Origin: JBFMFB01 sp040752115
Lineage (GTDB): Bacteria; Pseudomonadota; Gammaproteobacteria; Burkholderiales; Sulfuricellaceae
DNA length: 9,495 nt
Direction: 5' to 3'
Assembly: GCA_040752115.1 (NCBI GenBank)
Contig: JBFMFB010000053.1
Coordinates: forward strand, 1-9,495
Part shown: piece after piece, positions 1-6,155 of the stretch
Numbering within the stretch: position 1 is the stretch's first letter
How the letters are laid out: each line of letters begins with the position of its first letter
Program-made: the position numbers and the translations under genes
The notes under the pieces: model-generated
Told to the model about the DNA's origin: nothing
The model's input: the letters and a program-made list of their open reading frames with translations, nothing else
Databases searched by the model: none

Positions 1-126
1 GTTACCAACCATCCGGGAGGCAAGATTGAGCTACACTTATCCGCAACCGCCACCATGAATTGGCGGCTAAAGTGCCTGGGTAAAATTCAACGCGCAGGAC
101 TGGGTAATTTTAAACGCGCACCGACA
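1..126. mobile_element. Possible terminal fragment of an IS21-type insertion sequence
   Basis: No complete gene is seen here. Two imperfect 20-base direct repeats, TGGGTAAAATTCAACGCGCA (77-96) and TGGGTAATTTTAAACGCGCA (101-120), sit 24 bases apart, followed by CCGACA. Read on the minus strand this gives TGTCGGTGCGCG then AAAATTACCCAG. IS21-family elements characteristically carry several subterminal repeats of this general look and end in TG..CA, so I infer that the element boundary is near 126 and that its istA/istB genes lie outside the window to the left. A small hairpin (CCGCCA 47-52 with TGGCGG 61-66) also lies in this stretch. The family assignment rests on resemblance only and has not been tested by a search. 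Confidence 0.4.
77..120. repeat. Two 20-bp imperfect direct repeats
   Basis: Copies at 77-96 and 101-120 share TGGGTAA, an AT-rich core and AACGCGCA, and differ at only a few core positions. They are separated by GGAC. This spacing and layout is typical of transposase-binding repeats at an IS end rather than of coding sequence. Confidence 0.7.
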
Positions 127-134
127 GTCGGTGC
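118..134. repeat. 17-bp palindrome GCACCGAC-a-GTCGGTGC
   Basis: The two 8-base arms (118-125 and 127-134) match perfectly around a central A. The left arm belongs to the presumed IS end and the right arm to the flank, so it may mark a junction or target preference rather than a hairpin with a function. No T-run follows, so it is not a terminator. Confidence 0.6.
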
Positions 135-150
135 TAAATCCACAACAAAC

Positions 151-204
151 GGCTAACACTTCGCTCCAGGCGACGCCAAAAAGTGGCGCGCCCCTTACCT
201 TTAG
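151..204 (+). other. attC-like integron recombination half-site (right end missing)
   Basis: The stretch begins with GGCTAAC (151-157), which fits the RYYYAAC R'' box of integron attC sites. It continues with ACTTCGCTCCAGGCGACGCC, close to the left arm of aadA-type attC sites. The centre folds as GGCG (169-172), ac, GCCA (175-178), loop AAAAG, TGGC (184-187), g, CGCC (189-192). The following CCCTTACCTTTA resembles an L' box. The expected closing GTTRRRY box (here GTTAGCC) is absent, because sequence after 204 reads GGAAGTGCGCG. It therefore looks like a truncated attC. No integrase gene is in the window. The match is from memory of attC structure, so it is tentative. Confidence 0.4.
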
Positions 205-226
205 GAAGTGCGCGACGGCGCGACGA

Positions 227-270
227 GGTCCGACGGGAGGTCCGGCGGGGTCAGGGTCCGGCGGGGTCAG
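227..270. repeat. Tandem repeat at the left end of the transposase element
   Basis: The 16-base unit GGTCCGGCGGGGTCAG occurs twice head-to-tail (239-254, 255-270), preceded by a degenerate partial copy GGTCCGACGGGA (227-238). The last eight bases of each full unit, GGGGTCAG, are the outer end of the inverted repeat that bounds the transposase gene. Confidence 0.85.
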
Positions 271-287
271 TTCTCACATTCCAACAT
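263..287. repeat. Left inverted repeat of the transposase element
   Basis: Pairs with 1153-1177 (24/25). The transposase stop codon (TGA on the minus strand, 269-267) and its last few codons lie inside this repeat. Confidence 0.8.
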
Positions 288-1133
288 ACCATGCTGACTT
301 CCCTCAAATTTTCGCACGGCCCGGCTCACCGTCATGTAGTGCACCCCGAAAAATTGCCCGATCTCCGCCATGGTATAAGCGCCCGAGAGGTATGCCTGAG
401 CCATCGCCTCGTCTTGATTGCGATTGCGCTCCCGGTACTCTTCCAGCGACAAGGCAAGCGATCGTCGCTGGGCTTTTGACACTTCTCGCAGCGCCTCGGA
501 ATCTTTGGCCTGCCGATGGCGTTCCGCAAAGGCGTCATCCCCCAGCAACAGCTGATGCCGAGTATTCTCCAAGGGGCTGGGCAAGCCCTTGCCCGCCATC
601 ACGAATTGGCGATAACTTTTGATCGCTTCGCTACGCTGCGAGCCGAACTGGCTGAGCAGCCAGTCCGTATCGAGCCAGGAAGGAGGGGCTTCCTGCCCCG
701 TGACCAGCGGGTAACTGTTCCAGGGCCAATCTTCAAGCGTCTCCACCATATTGGCGCGCAGCGGGTTCAGCACCACGTAGCGCGTCAACTCCAGAAGGTA
801 GGCTTCCTTCTGCACCAGAATGGCCTTATAACGCCCCTGAAACAGATGACCCACCAGGCCATGCCGCCGGTTGAAGCGCTGGGTGTACACCCCATTCAGT
901 TGGCGCATGCCCCTGGATAGATTGCCGTCCACCGTTTCCAGCAGGAGGTGATAGTGGTTGGTCATCTGGCAATAGGCATGCACCACCCAGTTGAACCGGG
1001 AACACACCGTGCCCAATACCTCGAGCCATTCCCTGCGGTCATCGTCGCACAGAAAGATGTCTTCCCGACGATCGCCTCGCGAGGTGACGTGGTACAACGC
1101 GCCTGCAAATTCAAGTCTCAGGGGTCTGGCCAT
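267..1133 (-). CDS. REP-associated tyrosine transposase (HUH Y1 family)
   Basis: 288 residues. The enzyme family makes single-strand nicks through a tyrosine and mobilises or propagates REP-like hairpin sequences. The N-terminus MARPLRLEFAGALYHVTSRG is the characteristic family opening. The HUH metal-binding motif is H60-Y61-H62 in MTNHYHLLLE. The nucleophile is probably Y119 in RYVVLNP, as in the Y1 transposase fold, and FQGRYKA precedes it. A C-terminal extension (about 225-280) contains a helix-turn-helix-like segment (MAEIGQFFGVHYMTVSRAVRKFE), probably for DNA binding. The length fits the longer RAYT forms and the frame is intact with both motifs present, so it could be active. The start at 1133 preserves the conserved N-terminus. 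It is flanked by inverted repeats, the downstream one containing its stop codon. The main alternative, a plain IS200-type TnpA, is unlikely because those are about 140-150 residues. Confidence 0.88.
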   Translation of the reverse strand: MARPLRLEFAGALYHVTSRGDRREDIFLCDDDRREWLEVLGTVCSRFNWVVHAYCQMTNHYHLLLETVDGNLSRGMRQLNGVYTQRFNRRHGLVGHLFQGRYKAILVQKEAYLLELTRYVVLNPLRANMVETLEDWPWNSYPLVTGQEAPPSWLDTDWLLSQFGSQRSEAIKSYRQFVMAGKGLPSPLENTRHQLLLGDDAFAERHRQAKDSEALREVSKAQRRSLALSLEEYRERNRNQDEAMAQAYLSGAYTMAEIGQFFGVHYMTVSRAVRKFEGSQHGMLECEN

Positions 1134-1136
1134 TGG

Positions 1137-1148
1137 CGGAGTATAACA
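1137..1148 (-). promoter_or_regulatory. Possible extended -10 of the transposase gene
   Basis: On the minus strand TGTTATACT is an extended -10 (TGn plus TATACT, 1145-1140) only six bases before the ATG. Initiation here would give a leaderless or nearly leaderless transcript, and no clear Shine-Dalgarno is seen. No convincing -35 was found. Confidence 0.3.
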
Positions 1149-1152
1149 GGAA

Positions 1153-1177
1153 ATGTTGGAATGTTAGAACTGACCCC
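1153..1177. repeat. Right inverted repeat of the transposase element
   Basis: Reverse complement of 263-287 with one mismatch. It lies 19 bases upstream of the transposase start codon, so it could also act as an operator for self-regulation (inference). Confidence 0.8.
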
Positions 1178-1217
1178 TTCGACGATCCTGACCCCTTCGA
1201 CGATCCCTTCGACGATC
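1170..1217. repeat. Tandem repeat at the right end of the transposase element
   Basis: The 18-base unit CTGACCCCTTCGACGATC occurs at 1170-1187 and 1188-1205, followed by a 12-base partial copy CCTTCGACGATC (1206-1217). CTGACCCC is the outer end of the right inverted repeat and the rest is flank. The layout mirrors the left end, with different flank sequence. Confidence 0.85.
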
Positions 1218-1232
1218 CATCTTGCCCAACAG

Positions 1233-1261
1233 TTGACATCGCCCGGCGGCATTGCTACAGT
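1233..1261 (+). promoter_or_regulatory. Sigma-70 promoter of the small exported protein gene
   Basis: A perfect -35 TTGACA (1233-1238) is followed by a 17-base spacer and -10 TACAGT (1256-1261), with TGC directly before the -10 (extended -10). Transcription would begin near 1268, leaving a leader of about 64 bases before the start codon at 1332. It lies just outside the transposase element. Confidence 0.7.
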
Positions 1262-1331
1262 CCATCCTGCATCAAGGAACGTCTTTTTGCGTTGTGAAAA
1301 GCATTTAATTCTAACCGCATGGGAGGATAGT

Positions 1332-1598
1332 ATGAAAAAAGCCGTATTTCTCGCTTTGGTACTTCTCGCATCAAATGCTATGGCCGCAGGGGATGAGGCA
1401 GCTTTGAAGGAGCGAATGAGCAAGGATTGCGCGGCGCTGTTTGCCGATGGGGCCGCATGCTCCAATTTGGCCAAGGGAACCAGAAAATGCGTGCGGCAGA
1501 ACGTGGAAAAGGGCGGTGCCGCGTGTGTTGCCTTCGAGAAGGAAAATAAGGCCTTCTTCGACGCTGGCATGAAGGACGAAATCATCAAGAAAAAGTAG
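1332..1598 (+). CDS. Small exported protein with four cysteines, unknown function
   Basis: 88 residues. I do not recognise the family. The start is fixed by a strong GGAGG (1322-1326) and by a clear signal peptide: MKK, a hydrophobic stretch (4-13), then an A-M-A site with likely cleavage after A18. The mature part is about 70 residues, rich in Lys, Glu and Ala. Cysteines at 33, 43, 53 and 65 are spaced 10, 10 and 12, suggesting two periplasmic disulfides or a metal or haem-free redox role (inference). No CxxC, CxxCH or lipobox is present, so it is not a c-type cytochrome or lipoprotein. It ends in IIKKK. The gene is a single transcription unit with its own promoter and terminator, placed between a mobile element and a core aminotransferase gene. 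The reading frame stays open upstream to 948, but nothing there supports an earlier start. Confidence 0.75.
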   Translation: MKKAVFLALVLLASNAMAAGDEAALKERMSKDCAALFADGAACSNLAKGTRKCVRQNVEKGGAACVAFEKENKAFFDAGMKDEIIKKK

Positions 1599-1629
1599 AA
1601 CCTGTTCCGAAAGCAGGGAATACCTCGAA

Positions 1630-1654
1630 CCCCACGCCCAGCGTGGGGTTTTTT
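1630..1654 (+). terminator. Rho-independent terminator
   Basis: CCCCACGC (1630-1637), loop CCA, GCGTGGGG (1641-1648), then six T. It lies 31 bases after the stop codon of the small exported protein gene. Confidence 0.9.
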
Positions 1655-1745
1655 GTGTACAGCGCGTCAACGGGTGGGCAGCGTTTTACATCAACACATC
1701 CACGCCATTACATTCTTCCCCCACGGCCCTTGCCCGGGCTGGCTA

Positions 1746-1774
1746 TTGGGAAAAGTGACAATCGCGGGTAAAAT
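1746..1774 (+). promoter_or_regulatory. Likely promoter of the aminotransferase gene
   Basis: TTGGGA (1746-1751), a 17-base spacer, and TAAAAT (1769-1774). The -10 sits in GGTAAAATTGCG, and the same 12 bases occur at the candidate -10 of sppA on the other strand. The leader would be about 65 bases. Confidence 0.5.
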
Positions 1775-1843
1775 TGCGGCTTTTTTACGACAAGAAATTG
1801 TGCCGCGCGGCGGATGCCCGCGTTTGTTACCGTAAGGACCCGG

Positions 1844-3040
<1,197 letters not shown>

Positions 3041-3054
3041 AAGCGGCCCGGCCA

Positions 3055-3085
3055 AAACAAAAAAGGGGGCGAAGCCCCCCTTTTT
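3055..3085. terminator. Bidirectional terminator between convergent genes
   Basis: GGGGGC (3065-3070), loop GAA, GCCCCC (3074-3079), flanked by an A-run on the left and five T on the right (3081-3085). It can end both the aminotransferase transcript (+) and the decarboxylase transcript (-). Confidence 0.88.
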
Positions 3086-3112
3086 GCATCCTTGCGCGGC
3101 CTGTTGCTTCGG

Positions 3113-4273
3113 TTATTTTTTGGGCCCGATCAGCACCACCTCCGGCGGCGGAAAGCCGTTGAAGTGGCTGGCATAGGAAGTGCAGTAGGCGCCGACGTTG
3201 GGAACGTAGACGTAGTCGCCTTCTTTGAGATCTTCCGGCAGCATCTCGTCGCGCATCATCACGTCCATCGAATCGCAGCTCGGTCCGGCAACGGTGCAGG
3301 GGATTTCCACGCCGGTATGGTCGGTGTAGACCTCGTACTGCATGCCCTCGACGGTCTCCATCAGGCCGTGGAACACGCCGGTATCCAGATACACCCAGCG
3401 TGTGCCGTGGCGCACTGCCGTGCCCACCACGCGGCTGATGAGGTAGGCCGAATCGCTCACCATGAAGCGCCCTGGTTCCGCCATGACGCGAATATCGTCC
3501 GGGATATCCTTGAGCGCGTCGTTGATCGATTCGCCGATTTTCTCGATCGAGGGAATGGGTTTGACATGGCGCACCGGGTAGCCGCCGCCGATATTGAGCA
3601 GGCGGGGTTTGAGCCCAGCTTCGCGCATGATGTCGAACACCAGCTCGGCGTTGTCGATGCCGATTGCCCAGTTTTCCAGGTTGCGGCATTGCGAGCCGAC
3701 ATGAAAGGTGACGCCCGCCAGATCCGCTCCGAGCTTCGCGGCCTCGTCAATGATTTCGCGGCTTTCCGGCAGGGTCGCACCGAACTTGCCGGACAAGGGC
3801 CAGTCGCTGCCGGCATTCTGGGTTTCGATGCGCAGGTATAGCTTGGCATCCGGCTTGACGCTGACGATCTTCTTCAGTTCGTCCACGCTGTCCAGCACAT
3901 ACCACTCCACTCCCTTCACCGCGGCGTATTCGAGATATTCGCGCGACTTGATCGGATTGCTGTAGAAGATTTCCGCCGCCGGCACGCCCAGCTCGAGCAA
4001 TTGATCCAGTTCCGCGATCGAGGCGATCTCGAATCCGACGCCTTCCTCGATCAGCACCTTGAGCACCGCCGGATGAGGATTGGCCTTCACGGCGTAATGC
4101 GGCTGGACGCGCGGCATGGAGGCCTTGAAGCGGCGCGCCTTGATGCGGATGAGCTCGGGATCGATGAGCAGGAACGGAGTCTTGTAGCCCTGTTTGACGG
4201 CTTCGCGCACGATGGCGAAATCCAGGCTGATTTCCGGGTGGGTGTCGTAAATGTCTTTCAAGCTGTCGGCCAT
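3113..4273 (-). CDS. Fold-type III PLP decarboxylase, ornithine (or lysine/ornithine) type
   Basis: 386 residues, typical of the short bacterial alanine-racemase-fold ornithine decarboxylases. The predicted reaction is L-ornithine to putrescine and CO2 in the cytosol, the entry to polyamine synthesis. The PLP lysine is K63 in HYAVKANPHP. The barrel carries H191 (FHVGSQ), GGGYP (229-233) for the PLP phosphate and EPGR (266-269). The C-terminal beta domain carries C333-D334 in GPSCDSMD and Y363 in VGAYCTSYASHFNGF. CDxxD rather than CExxD argues for ornithine decarboxylase over diaminopimelate decarboxylase. Some members are bifunctional on lysine, which sequence alone does not settle. The start is supported by AGGAG six bases upstream. 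A 23-codon leader ORF in the same frame, separated by two TAG stops, precedes it by 21 bases. It lies downstream of sppA but behind a terminator. Confidence 0.87.
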   Translation of the reverse strand: MADSLKDIYDTHPEISLDFAIVREAVKQGYKTPFLLIDPELIRIKARRFKASMPRVQPHYAVKANPHPAVLKVLIEEGVGFEIASIAELDQLLELGVPAAEIFYSNPIKSREYLEYAAVKGVEWYVLDSVDELKKIVSVKPDAKLYLRIETQNAGSDWPLSGKFGATLPESREIIDEAAKLGADLAGVTFHVGSQCRNLENWAIGIDNAELVFDIMREAGLKPRLLNIGGGYPVRHVKPIPSIEKIGESINDALKDIPDDIRVMAEPGRFMVSDSAYLISRVVGTAVRHGTRWVYLDTGVFHGLMETVEGMQYEVYTDHTGVEIPCTVAGPSCDSMDVMMRDEMLPEDLKEGDYVYVPNVGAYCTSYASHFNGFPPPEVVLIGPKK

Positions 4274-4294
4274 GGCGGTCTCCTAGAGTTCGAG

Positions 4295-4366
4295 CTACGT
4301 AACGGGAATATGGGAAACGCAAATGCTCTTGAAACAACGCCCGGAGTATTTCCTTTCGCTTGTCAT
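4295..4366 (-). CDS. Short leader ORF upstream of the decarboxylase gene
   Basis: 23 codons starting MTSERKYSGRCFKSICV and ending TAG. The ribosome binding site is exceptionally good: AGGAGGT (4377-4371) with five bases between AGGAGG and ATG, better than that of the decarboxylase itself. The stop is 21 bases before the decarboxylase ATG, whose own AGGAG lies in that gap, so translation of the two may be coupled. The peptide is basic (K, R) with two cysteines and matches no family I know. By analogy, the E. coli and Salmonella speF operon is controlled by an ornithine-sensing leader peptide, so a regulatory role is plausible, but the sequence here does not resemble that peptide. Confidence 0.5.
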   Translation of the reverse strand: MTSERKYSGRCFKSICVSHIPVT

Positions 4367-4383
4367 GATGACCTCCTCTGCCA

Positions 4384-4409
4384 AATAAAAAGCCGCCTGT
4401 TCCAGGCGG
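4384..4409 (-). terminator. Rho-independent terminator of sppA
   Basis: On the minus strand CCGCCTG, loop GAA, CAGGCGG, then C and TTTTTATTT. It begins 31 bases after the sppA stop codon and should separate sppA from the decarboxylase gene. Confidence 0.85.
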
Positions 4410-4413
4410 TCAA
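4385..4413 (-). promoter_or_regulatory. Candidate decarboxylase promoter overlapping a hairpin
   Basis: On the minus strand TTGACC (4413-4408), a 17-base spacer and TTTTAT (4390-4385). The spacer is largely the stem-loop of the sppA terminator. Transcription would begin just before the AGGAGGT of the leader ORF. The -10 is weak (4 of 6). Confidence 0.4.
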
Positions 4414-4440
4414 ATTTTTTGAAACAAAAATACCAGCCGG

Positions 4441-5385
4441 TTACCGCAGGCTCACACCCGGCTGCGCCGAAGAGCCAAGCCACGCTTTCGCCATCGTCGC
4501 GCCGAACCGCTTGGCGAGGCGCTCCGCAAAACCTTCCTGAGGTGTGAAATCCACGATGTTTTCCGCCTTGATCACTTCCCGCGCCACATAGTCGGCGCTG
4601 CCGAGCGCGTCGGCCAGCCCCAGCTTGATGCTCTTTTCCCCGCTCCATACCAGTCCGCTGAAAATCTCCGGCGATTCCTTCAGCCGCTTGCCCCGCCCCA
4701 GGCGCACAACCTGGATGAACTGGCGATGGATTTCCTCCAGCATCGTCTTGGCATAGGCCACCTGCGACGGATTAGGCGGAGAAAAGGGATCGAGGAACCC
4801 CTTGTTTTCGCCCGCGGTGAGAAGACGGCGCTCCACACCCAGCTTCTCCATGCTGCCGGTAAAACCGAACCCGTCCATCAGCACCCCGATGGAGCCGACG
4901 ATGCTGGCCTTGTCCACGAAGATCTTGTCCGACGCCACCGCAACGTAGTAACCGCCGGAGGCGCAGACATCCTCCACGACGGCGTACAGCGGAACATGCG
5001 GATACTTCGCCCGCAGCCGCCGGATTTCGTCGTTGATGTAGCCGGCCTGCACCGGGCTGCCGCCCGGGCTGTTGATGTGAAGGATCACGCCCTGGGTGTT
5101 CTTGTCCTTGAAGGCTTCCTGCAGCCCGGCAATCACCCTTTCTGCGGTGGTATCCGCACCTGCGCCGAGAACGCCGTGCAGCTCCACCATCGCCGTGTGT
5201 TTCCCGACGGTCGGAATCTCGCCCCGCTCGAACCAGCCTATCGCCAGAAAAAGCAGGGCGAACAGGTAGATGAAAGTCAGCAGCTTGAAAAAAATGCCCC
5301 AATGACGCGCCCGGCGCTGCTCCTGCAACGCCGAAAACGCCAGTTTTTCAAGCGTCCGCTGCTCCCAATTATCGGGGTCTGCCAT
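4441..5385 (-). CDS. sppA: Signal peptide peptidase SppA, short form (peptidase S49)
   Basis: 314 residues, the single-domain form, unlike the 618-residue E. coli protein. It is an inner-membrane serine protease that degrades cleaved signal peptides. One membrane segment at about 31-50 follows a basic cytoplasmic N-terminus, placing the protease domain in the periplasm. The Ser/Lys dyad is S143 (VCASGGYYVA) and K195 (AGENKGFLDPFSP), 52 residues apart as in Bacillus subtilis SppA (S147/K199). HINSPGGSP (103-111) and SIVGSIGVL (161-169) are the usual flanking motifs. The start has AAGGA five bases upstream, and a TAAAAT -10 lies 41 bases before it. It lies 110 bases after the HAD gene, possibly with its own promoter, and ends at a strong terminator. 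Confidence 0.92.
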   Translation of the reverse strand: MADPDNWEQRTLEKLAFSALQEQRRARHWGIFFKLLTFIYLFALLFLAIGWFERGEIPTVGKHTAMVELHGVLGAGADTTAERVIAGLQEAFKDKNTQGVILHINSPGGSPVQAGYINDEIRRLRAKYPHVPLYAVVEDVCASGGYYVAVASDKIFVDKASIVGSIGVLMDGFGFTGSMEKLGVERRLLTAGENKGFLDPFSPPNPSQVAYAKTMLEEIHRQFIQVVRLGRGKRLKESPEIFSGLVWSGEKSIKLGLADALGSADYVAREVIKAENIVDFTPQEGFAERLAKRFGATMAKAWLGSSAQPGVSLR

Positions 5386-5425
5386 CTTTGTCCTTGCCTG
5401 TCAGCCTGAGCCGTAAAACGGCGCA

Positions 5426-5431
5426 ATTTTA
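5426..5431 (-). promoter_or_regulatory. Likely -10 box of sppA
   Basis: TAAAAT on the minus strand within GGTAAAATTGCG, identical over 12 bases to the aminotransferase -10 region. No strong -35 is visible at 17 bases. Confidence 0.4.
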
Positions 5432-5457
5432 CCTTAACTTGGCCGGGGGATGTACAT

Positions 5458-5486
5458 AAAAAACGGGACAGGCTGAAACATCAGCC
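5458..5486 (-). terminator. Weak terminator-like hairpin after the HAD gene
   Basis: On the minus strand GGCTGA, loop TGTT, TCAGCC, then seven bases and six T. The gap between stem and T-run makes it atypical, so read-through into sppA is possible. Confidence 0.4.
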
Positions 5487-5495
5487 GAGCATGGA

Positions 5496-6152
5496 TCAGG
5501 CGTGGGTTTGCAACCAACGGCCGAGCTCCGCGAAATCGTCCGCGCAAGCGAGCGGAGAGAATGCGGTCAAATCGCTTTTTGGATGGGCACCGTAAGCCGC
5601 GCCGAGTGCAGCCACCCCGGCATTGACGGCCATCTGCAAATCGTGGCTGGTATCCCCGATCATCAGGGTTTTTGCCGGCGATACGCCGAACTGGTCCATG
5701 ATGTCCAGCAGCATCTGGGGATGCGGCTTGGAATAGCTTTCGTCGGCGCAGCGCGAGCCGTGAAAATAAGCCGCGAGGCCGGTATGCTTCAGGGCGCGGT
5801 CCAGGCCGCGGCGGCTCTTGCCGGTGGCCACCGCCAGCAGGAACCCCGCCTCGTAAAGTGCGGCGACCGCCTCCGTCACGCCGGAAAATAGAGGAATCGC
5901 CTCGTCCTGCGACAGGAAATGGTAGCGGTACCGCTCCGCCACTTGGCCGTATGCGGCGGGCTCCATATCCGGCAGCAATTCGGCGAGCGCCTCGGCAAGC
6001 CCCAGGCCGATGACGTGCCGCGCCCGCTCGTCGCTCGGCTCGGGCAGCCCGACGTCGCGGCAGGCCGCCTGAACGGAAGCGACGATGACACCGGCCGAAT
6101 CCATCAGCGTTCCGTCCCAATCGAATACCAGCAAATCAAATCGTTTCGGCAT
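5496..6152 (-). CDS. HAD-superfamily phosphatase, phosphoglycolate-phosphatase-like
   Basis: 218 residues. Subfamily IA HAD hydrolase with all four motifs: nucleophile and acid D11/D13 (VFDWDGTLMDS), T110 (AVATGKS), K142 (SKPHPQ) and D167/D171 (MIGDTSHD). The helical cap lies between about 15 and 85. It acts on a small phosphorylated substrate in the cytosol. This branch, next to rluC, is commonly labelled phosphoglycolate-phosphatase-like, but the true substrate is not established by sequence. The start codon is three bases after the rluC stop (TAA ATT ATG), with GGGGA just upstream, so the two genes form an operon with coupled translation. Confidence 0.87.
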   Translation of the reverse strand: MPKRFDLLVFDWDGTLMDSAGVIVASVQAACRDVGLPEPSDERARHVIGLGLAEALAELLPDMEPAAYGQVAERYRYHFLSQDEAIPLFSGVTEAVAALYEAGFLLAVATGKSRRGLDRALKHTGLAAYFHGSRCADESYSKPHPQMLLDIMDQFGVSPAKTLMIGDTSHDLQMAVNAGVAALGAAYGAHPKSDLTAFSPLACADDFAELGRWLQTHA

Positions 6153-6155
6153 AAT

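Larger units (their letters stand above)
263..1177 (-). mobile_element. RAYT / Y1 transposase element with 25-bp inverted repeats
   Basis: Inverted repeats at 263-287 and 1153-1177 match at 24 of 25 positions. The left one starts GGGGTCAGTTCT and the right one ends AGAACTGACCCC. They enclose a single HUH transposase gene. Most IS200/IS605 elements lack inverted repeats of this kind, whereas REP-associated transposases are typically flanked by inverted REP-like sequences, which fits here. The element is about 915 bp. Both ends carry tandem iterations of GGGGTCAG plus local flank. I see no simple target duplication. Confidence 0.65.

Noticed and set aside
1..156. Open frame from the window start to the TAA inside GGCTAAC, possibly the tail of a cassette gene
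   Set aside because: It runs straight through the paired 20-base repeats and the palindrome and has no recognisable protein features. An IS end explains it better.
227..270. Short repeats as a possible CRISPR
   Set aside because: The units are directly adjacent with no spacers, and no cas gene is present.
131..622. 163-residue + frame across the left flank and the 3' half of the transposase
   Set aside because: It spans the repeats and is antisense to a clear transposase, with low-complexity Pro/Arg/Ser composition.
948..1598. 216-residue reading frame that includes the small exported protein at its end
   Set aside because: The upstream part is antisense to the transposase gene and crosses its inverted repeat and the tandem repeats. 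The signal peptide and GGAGG place the true start at 1332.
1814..1843. Ten extra N-terminal codons for the aminotransferase
   Set aside because: No ribosome binding site precedes the ATG at 1814, while AAGGA sits five bases before the ATG at 1844 and the family N-terminus starts there.
3092..3841. 249-residue + frame opposite the decarboxylase
   Set aside because: Its His/Val/Ala/Asp-rich shadow composition and the complete decarboxylase motifs on the other strand exclude it.
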